DNA of 64,000 bases, taken from Sebastes aleutianus. Lineage: Eukaryota > Chordata > Actinopteri > Perciformes > Sebastidae. The stretch spans positions 32,508,804-32,572,803 of the forward strand of contig CAKAKS010000060.1 of the NCBI GenBank assembly GCA_916700875.1. Direction: 5' to 3'. A program made the translations under genes and the position numbers. The notes under the pieces are model-generated. The model was not told the DNA's origin, ran no database searches, and saw only the letters and a list, made by a program, of their open reading frames with translations. Of this stretch, positions 27,238 to 36,200 are shown one piece after another. Each line of letters starts with the position of its first letter. The stretch's first letter is position 1.

Positions 27238-30200
27238 ATGAGCTTTCATATAATTACAGGAAGGACATGCTTTAACAAACAGGGGGGAGTAGATTTAATC
27301 CTCTCTCTGTCTATCAGTTTGTTTCTCATTTCCTGACTCTGTACATTCGGAGGGTGAGACATGACAAAAGGAGGGCAAACTCTTCTTCTTTACCATGAAT
27401 AAAATCAACTCCATTATTAAGAGTATTTCAGTGAAATTGCAAACAAATCATGGTGTGTGGATGGAAATTGCCTCTCAAGCCTTGGGCCTATTGCACGCTG
27501 CTGAAAGAGTAGCTTAAACGTCCTTGTCACCCTTTATTGTGCAGCACACCATTCATTCTATAATAACCTACGTCAGGAGCTGGCTTATCACTGTACAAGC
27601 TGTTTAATGAAGTTATGCAAAAGCCTTTTAAGACATGTATAGATATAATGTTCTTTCTAGGGGTGGGAAAAAAATCATCAATTCACATATGTATCGGGTT
27701 TTTTTTTCACTATTTTGAAATCAATTTTTTAATGCCAGAATCGATATATTTGCTTCATTTGAGTCTATGTGGAGGTAGAAGGAAGTTACCGCTTTTATTG
27801 TTGTAAACAAACCGCAGCGAGCCAAAACGACAAAGTAGAAAACGTTGGAGGGTCAGCGTGGATATGACCTGCACCCTCACAGGTTAAATCCAGCGTGGTA
27901 AACACTACACATCCAGTAAAGGATGGAAACACTTTGGGTTTCACACATTGACAGGAAAAGCAGAGCTAGACAGAGCAGAGCTAAAGCTGCATGCTAACTC
28001 TGTCACGGACAGGAAACGTTATCGTATCGCAGTAACGTTACGGTCAAGCCGGCCGTCGCTCTCATCTCCGTGGTCAAATGGGCCGACGCTACAACTGTAG
28101 CAACATTAAATTATTTTTAATAGAAAGAATAAAAACAGACCTCCTGTTGTTCACTATAAAGATCCACATCTCTCATGTTTGAGCACTGACGTGTCATGGG
28201 ATTTTCAAAACAAAGGCATATCTTAAATATGATGATATGTATCGATGTTTTCACTTTGCATTAACGATACTGGATCGTTGATCATTGGATCGATATATCA
28301 ATCCATATCGATGTATCGTTACATCCCTATCCAACAGCATGCCCAATATGCTCCAAAACGATTGTGCACTGAGCAGATTTTGTGTGTGGCTTGTGCGGTA
28401 AGTTTGCAACTAGGGCCGTCAATCGATTGAAATATTTAATAATGATGAATCGCATGATTGACCATAGTTGATCGCAAATTAATAGCACATTTTGTATCTG
28501 TTCAAAATGTACCTTAAAGGGAGATTTGTCAAGTATTTAATACTCTTATCAACCTGAGAGTGGGCAAATATGCTGCTTTATGCAAATATAAGTATGTATT
28601 TATTATTTGGAAATCAATTAACAACACAAAATAATGACAAATATTGTCCAGAAACCCTCACAGGTACTGCATTCATTTCAAAAATATGCTCAAATCCTAA
28701 CACAGCAAACTACTGATAACACGTTATTATCGCGTTAACTTTGACAGCCCTATTTGCAACCCGACTTTTGAGACATATCCTTGGACATTTTGTTGGATCA
28801 GTTTTACAGTCAACTGGTTAGGTGAAGAGTTGCTGGCGCCTTTTATAGTTTAAGCAAACCACAAACTTCCAACATACACATCATACTAATCAAGGTTAGA
28901 AATGCTTTTCCTGTGCCGTTGTAACTTTGGCCGGCAGCTTATTAATGTTTAGTATCAGAATGTTTCTGAATTTGTTCAAATTGGTGTGAAGAGCGGGGGG
29001 GTATTATTGATGTGTTGAAGTGCAGCTCTGGTAAAATTGCGCATTTAACACTTGCAAGTAAGTCTGGTTCTCTTCTTTAAGATTTTCATTCTTCATTAGT
29101 CAAATCAGGACCAAAACACAACAACATTCACATGTATTCTCTGATATTCACGGCCAATAACGTTAAATAAGTTGTGGTGTTCGTGGTTTCTTTGTATCGA
29201 TGGGAAATGTGTGACGAGCATAATTTAGTTAATTGTAAACAAAGCTGAGTGAAACCATTCAGTGAGTGCTACAATAGTGCACATGGAATAAGTGAATCAA
29301 ATGGATATTGTATAACACACTAATAAGTGTGATGCCTTTCTTAACATATGAATATTTTGCAGAAACATCTCAGCGATGTGAACTCGCTCCACTCTGCAGC
29401 TTTGCAACACAACACAGTCACACTGTACACAGTCGGCTCAGAGCCAGACAAACTGGATAGTGAGGAGCTCGGCTGAAATCCAGGGCCTGCGAACCCCCTC
29501 AGCCACACCCTCCCCCACCCCAGTACACAAACAGCCACGCTGCTAACGAGTGCACATGTCCACACACCAACACACACACACACACACAATACAGCTGTTG
29601 TGTTTCTAATCCAGAGAGGCCTGAGCCGTAGGAACAGGGCCAGTGCTCAGTGGCGAGGCACAATGGCGTCAGTCACAGCGGGCAGGACCTAGAAACACGC
29701 ACACGCACACACACACACACACACACACATACACATGCACAGACATACGAAGAAAGACTGATAGCTGGCGAAGGAAGGATTGATGCACGTCACACACCGT
29801 CAGACTCCTCCCTCCTGTTCCCCTTCTCATCGACCTCACGAGTGTTTCATCTGGCACCCATGGGAGTCGATGCCACTCTCTGCCACAGGTAAACACCAGC
29901 AGGCAGGCAGCCACACACACTGACAGGCTGACGAGGACCTGGTCAATCACAACAACATGCAGAAATGTTGAAATCCCCCTCAGGACGAACCTGAGGCTGA
30001 GTGAAAGCGTGCAGGAATGAAGCGAGCGAAGCAGAGTACATGGGTCGGAGGGATTTGGGTGGGGTTAAGAATCAACTGTAGTGAGAAGCTGGTCTGACAC
30101 AGGTAGGGGATGGATGGCTACACACACATATACTGCATATTCACACACACAAAGTACTAGCTCTGTTAAACTGACCAGGAGATTCTACTCAGGCAGGTTA

Positions 30201-33200
30201 AATGGAGCCTTCTGTCCTCAGTCTTGCTCGGCCGGCCTGACTGGAACAGTGGACGGGGGCCAGGGGGTTGTTGACGCTTTATGTTGACTTGGGCAGGATG
30301 TCTGCTGTCACTCTGACAGTTTACATGCAGTCTAATAAATTAATTAGAACCAAAACAAGGTAACACTCAGATTATTGCAACTGTCACGCTCGCCCTCCCG
30401 GCAGAAGCGGCTCCTCCTCCTCCTCCGGCCACGAGCAGAGCTTCGCCTCGCTGCTTCGCCGGTCCCCGCTGGGAGCCGACACCGACACAACGCTGCTGGA
30501 GGCCCGGGCCGTATTGCTGAGCCTGCTAGAGGGACGGAAGGCACGGGAGAACCAGGACAGCACTGAACAGACTGTCAGACCCTGCTGCAGTAAAAAATAA
30601 TGGGACTCTGGTGCTCTACCGCTTTTGTCCGTAGGGACCGCCAAAAGAACCTTAATTAAAAAAAAATTTCACACTGCATTCAAATTAGCATGTAAACATG
30701 TCACACAGAACGGCAAATGCAACCTTCCTACAAGTGTGGAGATACAGAAAGCCTGCAGAAGGTAAACACACGAACACAAACTCTCGCGAGAGTTTCAAGA
30801 CGGATCCTTTCGAGCCATAACCACTGAAAATGAGCATCGTCACAGTCCTCCCCCCCGGCTGCAGACAGTTTGCATTGGGACTATTTTCCATGTAAGAAAT
30901 TGTCCCCAAAAATAGTTCATTTCGATCGTTCAGCTGATCTTTCAAAGTTTTTACAGAATGTTTATTATAATTATACACAAAGGGGTCTACGATCTGATTG
31001 GAGGAGAGACTAACAGAACTCAGACTGTGTGAAGCAACTTATTCTCTAACTTCAAATTTGATGGCATCTTAAATGTTTCCCTCTGGTTTTTGTTGCTGTT
31101 AAAAACTTTGTCTCATAAACACGGGAGTAAAAGCAGGACTACATTTTTAATTACAATCAGCTGAGAAGTCAAACTCTTCAATCAAATACAAATACCTTTC
31201 ATTTAAGTGGTAGAAAATGACTGATTGTCCCTTTAAATGTGAGAAAATGTAGTTGCTATTGAAATCTATTTCAACAATCCTCATTTCCAGACTGTTTGGA
31301 ATAATGAGGACATATTGGACATCTTTCTCTGCTGCTGATAAACAGACAGACGTCGGTCTGTCCTCCAGTGAGCCCCCCGACAAAACACACACACTTCCCC
31401 TTCCAAATGCCTCTCTTCCTGTCCATAACCTCCCCCCCAAAATGAGCCCCTTGCAGTTCCCCCAAAAAACAGATCTCAGGAAGGGGAAAGGCAGGAGGAG
31501 GAGGAGGGGGAGGAAGAGGAGGAGGAGGTGGAAAAGAAGTGTGGTCTGGCTGCTCTGGCTTTTAATCTCTGTGACACATCACAACCTCCAGCCGTCGTCG
31601 TCCTCCTCCTCCTCCTCCTCCTCCTCCTCCTCCTCCTCTGTATCCCGCCCTTCTCCCACACACTCACTCCATCCCTTGACTTTTCCTTAAGTCTACCCAG
31701 CCCACTTGTAAGAGTTGTAGGAGTTTGCCCTCAGCCCCACACCCTGTCAGCCAGAGTTGCCTCTTCGTCTACTACACCAACACGTTTAAGACTTGAAAAA
31801 TTACAAAAAATGTTTTTAGACAGCAGATTTGAAGCATGCACTTGGTTGGTATTTAATACTAAATGCTCTTCCTTATTTAAGGAACATGTACATATCAGTC
31901 AGTAAGCAGAAAAAAAAACATGGAGATCCAACGTGGAGCAGCAGCATCCTGCCCGGTTAACTTCTGGCATCATTTTGGATTTCATAACGTAAAAGAAAAA
32001 CTGTAGCTTGATTTCTTTAAGCTTTGTAAATACTGTCAAGTCACATGTTGTAATGTAATGTTGTAATACAACTAGTAGGCACATCTGGCTCAACACCAAA
32101 ACAAATGAGGAAGGCAACCGGTTACTTTACCTGCCAAAGAAAGTCTGGAAACAGTGCTACTCTTAATTATTAAGAAATATATTTACAATTAAACTACTTG
32201 CCTTTTGAATATCACTGACAGCATTAACTGGAGGTTATTTATTTGTTCAGTACAATAAAGGCGAGGGGTAAAGCTCTCTTTAATACAATGAGCCTAAAGA
32301 GCAACGGCAAACTGAATTCTCCATAGAAACCCACAACAATATGCCAATGGTTGGCCTTATGGTTGGCTGGGGGGTTGAGGATGGGGGGGGTTTGTCTATT
32401 GTCAGCGGGCTGCTTGAATGAAGCGAGTATTATGGGGAGAGACTGCAAATCAAGTGCCAAGCCCTCCCTCGAAGCCGACCCCACTGTCTGCACAAAATCC
32501 ACAGAGAACCAGCCGACAAGGAGAATGACAGGGAGGACAGAGTTTCCCACTGAGGCACAGAGAGGGAAATAGAGGCCGTAACCAAGGACGGGGAGGGGGG
32601 GGCAGTGGCGACTGTCTGTGAATCAAAAAAAAGAGCGGGAAACACGGGAGTGTGAGAAAGAAGTGGGGAAAGGATTGGGGGCGGGGGAGACTGGCCGAAG
32701 AGTAAGACATCAACGAAATGAAACTAATACCATTCCCTGGTAGTGTTGCATTAATGGACTGCAAAGTCATACCAATACCAAGCTGAGTCATCTCCAGCCG
32801 ACTCAAATCCCACCTGGTTACAAAGTGTAGTGTGACAGGTGGAGGATGGGGGAGCCCCCCCCCCCACTATGTACTGCCATCTCATTGTCTTCCAGTAAGC
32901 TGCATCTCTCAATATGCGTAGCACGTTCTTGTGTACAGTTGTTGCCACCAACGCAAAGGGTTTCTATGATAAGAAGAACCTCAGCCGACGGTTATGCTGC
33001 GTCCATACTGCTCAGCTGGAGAGGAACACCTTGATATGGGCAATGATGTAATTAAAAGAATGGGTACATTTTTGGGAAATACACCTATTCCACCACATAT
33101 GCAAGAAAATATCTCTCTCTCCATTTAACATGATGTTTAACTACGAGGCCTCCGGTGACGTTAACAATGTTGAAGCCCATCATTTTAAAATTTCTGACCA

Positions 33201-36200
33201 GTTCTGACGTTGCAACTCGGCCGTAATGTCACATCACATCAATATCAAGTTGTATATCTGTTTGTGGGCATGCCGCGGGGGTTAGCACATCAAAATGGAT
33301 TTGATTTGCTTAAGGCTCGAAAGCCTTGCTCTCATTATATCCCCGTAGTGCTAAGCTCTCCGGAGCCCCGGTTTCAATGCCACATGTGCTGCTGCTGCTG
33401 CTCGGACTACTACCGGGCAGAAGAGTGACTGTCAGTTTCTAAGCGCGCTGTGCAATCAATTTGCATTTTCTCACGCTACTCCCCGGGCCACTGACTGACT
33501 GATGGAGGGCCCCCTTTTAATCATTCACCCAGGCATCGGACTCTCTGGTTGGTTAGCGATATGTGATTGTGAACCGACACAATATCAACGCCCTGCAGGA
33601 ACCTACATGGACAAGCCAACAAAATGATAGAGTAAAACATGCCTCTGTCTGGCTGTATTAACGCACTAATGTCTTCCAAAGTGAAAGCATCAACCACACT
33701 CCCTAATACATTTAATGTAAGACTGGCTAACCGTATCCTCTATGTGCTCTCAGACTGCTGTGGTATATACTGCTGCAAGCAAACACCAATACACTCATGG
33801 CGAGTCCCTGGATCCGTTTTATGGCATCGATGCTGATTGAGAAACTTTGGTGGAAGAAGACGCAACTCAAATAAACACAGAATTATCATAAAACTAGAAG
33901 TCTGTAGTAAAAATATTTGGTTGAACCGACTCACATAATATTATTGAACATTCGCAGCCAACAGTGTGTTGGGGGGGTCAGCCAACAAGACATCCTTTTC
34001 TCACTTGGAAGTCAAATCTGGTGCGTTCTTTTTGGCCACAAACTTGTCATGTTGCCTGTGAGATCACACCACATTTGATCTAGTTCAGACTAGTATACTA
34101 TAAACTTAACTCACTTAACACTGACACATAACTGTTTGACTTCACAGTAGGTGCTTGGTTACTTGGAAAACACCTTGTGTTCCCTATACTACAGACAGCT
34201 ACAGACATTGGGAAGTGTATCGACGGAGAGAGGAGCAGAGACGCTAACGAGGCAGTAGGACAGCAGAGAGGGATCTCCTCTTGAGGAGGACGAGGAGGGG
34301 GGGGGCGGCCGGGTTAAGGACCAACTGCTGTATCATGTGTCCCCGGCTGATCAAGAGTACCTGGCATCAGTTTATGGTCACATAAGTGGAAAGCTTCCGT
34401 TACAGCTGAGACAAAGCCAGGCGGTTGGTACTGTGTAACTGCCACCGTGACCGAGAGAGAGACAGTTTACCGGCCATCGCTTGGGTTGACAATTTGTATC
34501 ACCTGGACTAGACAGGAATTTGCGAGGTTACATGAGGTCACTGCTGTAGATGAACACGTCCAGTAACAAGGTTGTGTCGTTTTTTAAACTCAGGCTGGTG
34601 TGTAGTTGGAAAAACAAACATGCAAGCTAAACTTAGCAGGTTAAACTTATAGCTAATTTGTTCCAAAAACAATCAAGGATCTGTCAATGCTCTTAAAGGT
34701 CCCATATCGTGCTCATTTTCAAGTTCATACTTATATATGGTGTTTCTACTAGAACATGTTTACATGCTGTCATGTTAAAAAAAAACTTTATTTTCCTCAT
34801 ACTGTCTGTCTGAATATACCTGTATTCACCCCCTGTCTGAAACGCTCCGTTTTAGTGCGTTTCAACGGAATTGCGTTGCTAGGCAACAGCTTGGGTCCAT
34901 GTTTACTTCCTGTCAGCTGATGTTATTTACATACACTGCAACAGGAAATAAACTGGGACACATTAAGAATGTTTATGTTTAAAACCGTGTGATGGTCTAT
35001 ATATTGTATATTTGTGACATCACAAATGGACAGAAATCCAAACAGCTTGTTTCAAACGCACAATTTCTGAATACGAGCCGTGTGTGTTTCTCCGTATATT
35101 GAGCGTTTTGATACTTTAACAGTATTTATAAAGCACTTAAACCTGCTTTATAATATAAAAGACATGAAAATCTCACTTTTTACAATATGGGACCTTTAAT
35201 AAAAACACAGCCTACCTACTCACTCTTAAGGAATTAGAAAACAGCATCTACTAAATATTGTACAGGGACGTCAAAACAGGTTAAATCTCAGACTGTGTCG
35301 GTGCTGTGGGAGAAAAATACTGCTCAATATGTGGAGGTGAGTCTGGGGTCAGTGGGTGACCAACACCTGGCTGGGGGGCCTTGAGAGGACAGAGAGTTAT
35401 CCCACTGTCACGAGCTCCTCAGGTGACAAACCATGCTCAGCTTAAGCTGAACACAATATCTCATTTTGCACCATTATGACTAAAACCATGAAATAGTGTG
35501 GGAGTCTTCCTGATGCTGCGGGGGAATACCAGGCAGCACCTGTTTAATGAAGCCCAACACCTGGCTGATGATGATGATGATGATGATGCTGAGGACTTTA
35601 CAGTGAGTGAGACAGAGAGTTAACTCTTCAGTCCCTTGGGGGGGACAGCCACATATTTTGCATTTGACTTCAAAGAGTCTCGCATGGCGGAGAATTATTC
35701 ACTATTTCAATTATGACTCATGTTTATGAGAAAATAACAACAGAGGCTGAAAAACTCCCTCCTTGGAGGCTTCACTCGGGGCTGCAAAAGCTCAGCTTCT
35801 CCATCACCTCCATCATCTCCATCTCTCACCAGCTCCATCATCTCCATCACCTCCATCTCTCACAAGTTCCATCACCTCCATCACCTCCATCTCTCACCAG
35901 CTCCATCATCTCCATCACCTCCATCTCTCACCAGCTCCATCACCTCCATCACCTCCATCTCGCACCATCACCTCCATCACCTCCATCTCCATCACCTCCA
36001 TCACCTCCATCACCTCATCACCTCCATCACCCTCACCAGCTCCATCACCTCCATCTTTCAGCTGCTCCATAACCTTCATCACCTCCATCACCTCATCCCT
36101 CCATCACCCTCACCAGCTCCATCATCTCCATCTCCTCCATCACCTCCATCCCCTCCATCTCCTCCATCTCTCACCAGCTCCATCACCTCCATCACCTCCC

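Noticed and set aside
31253..31905. Open frames with [10 protein letters not shown] and SSSSSS or LLLLLL
   Set aside because: Triplet-repeat artefacts of AGG and TCC tracts.
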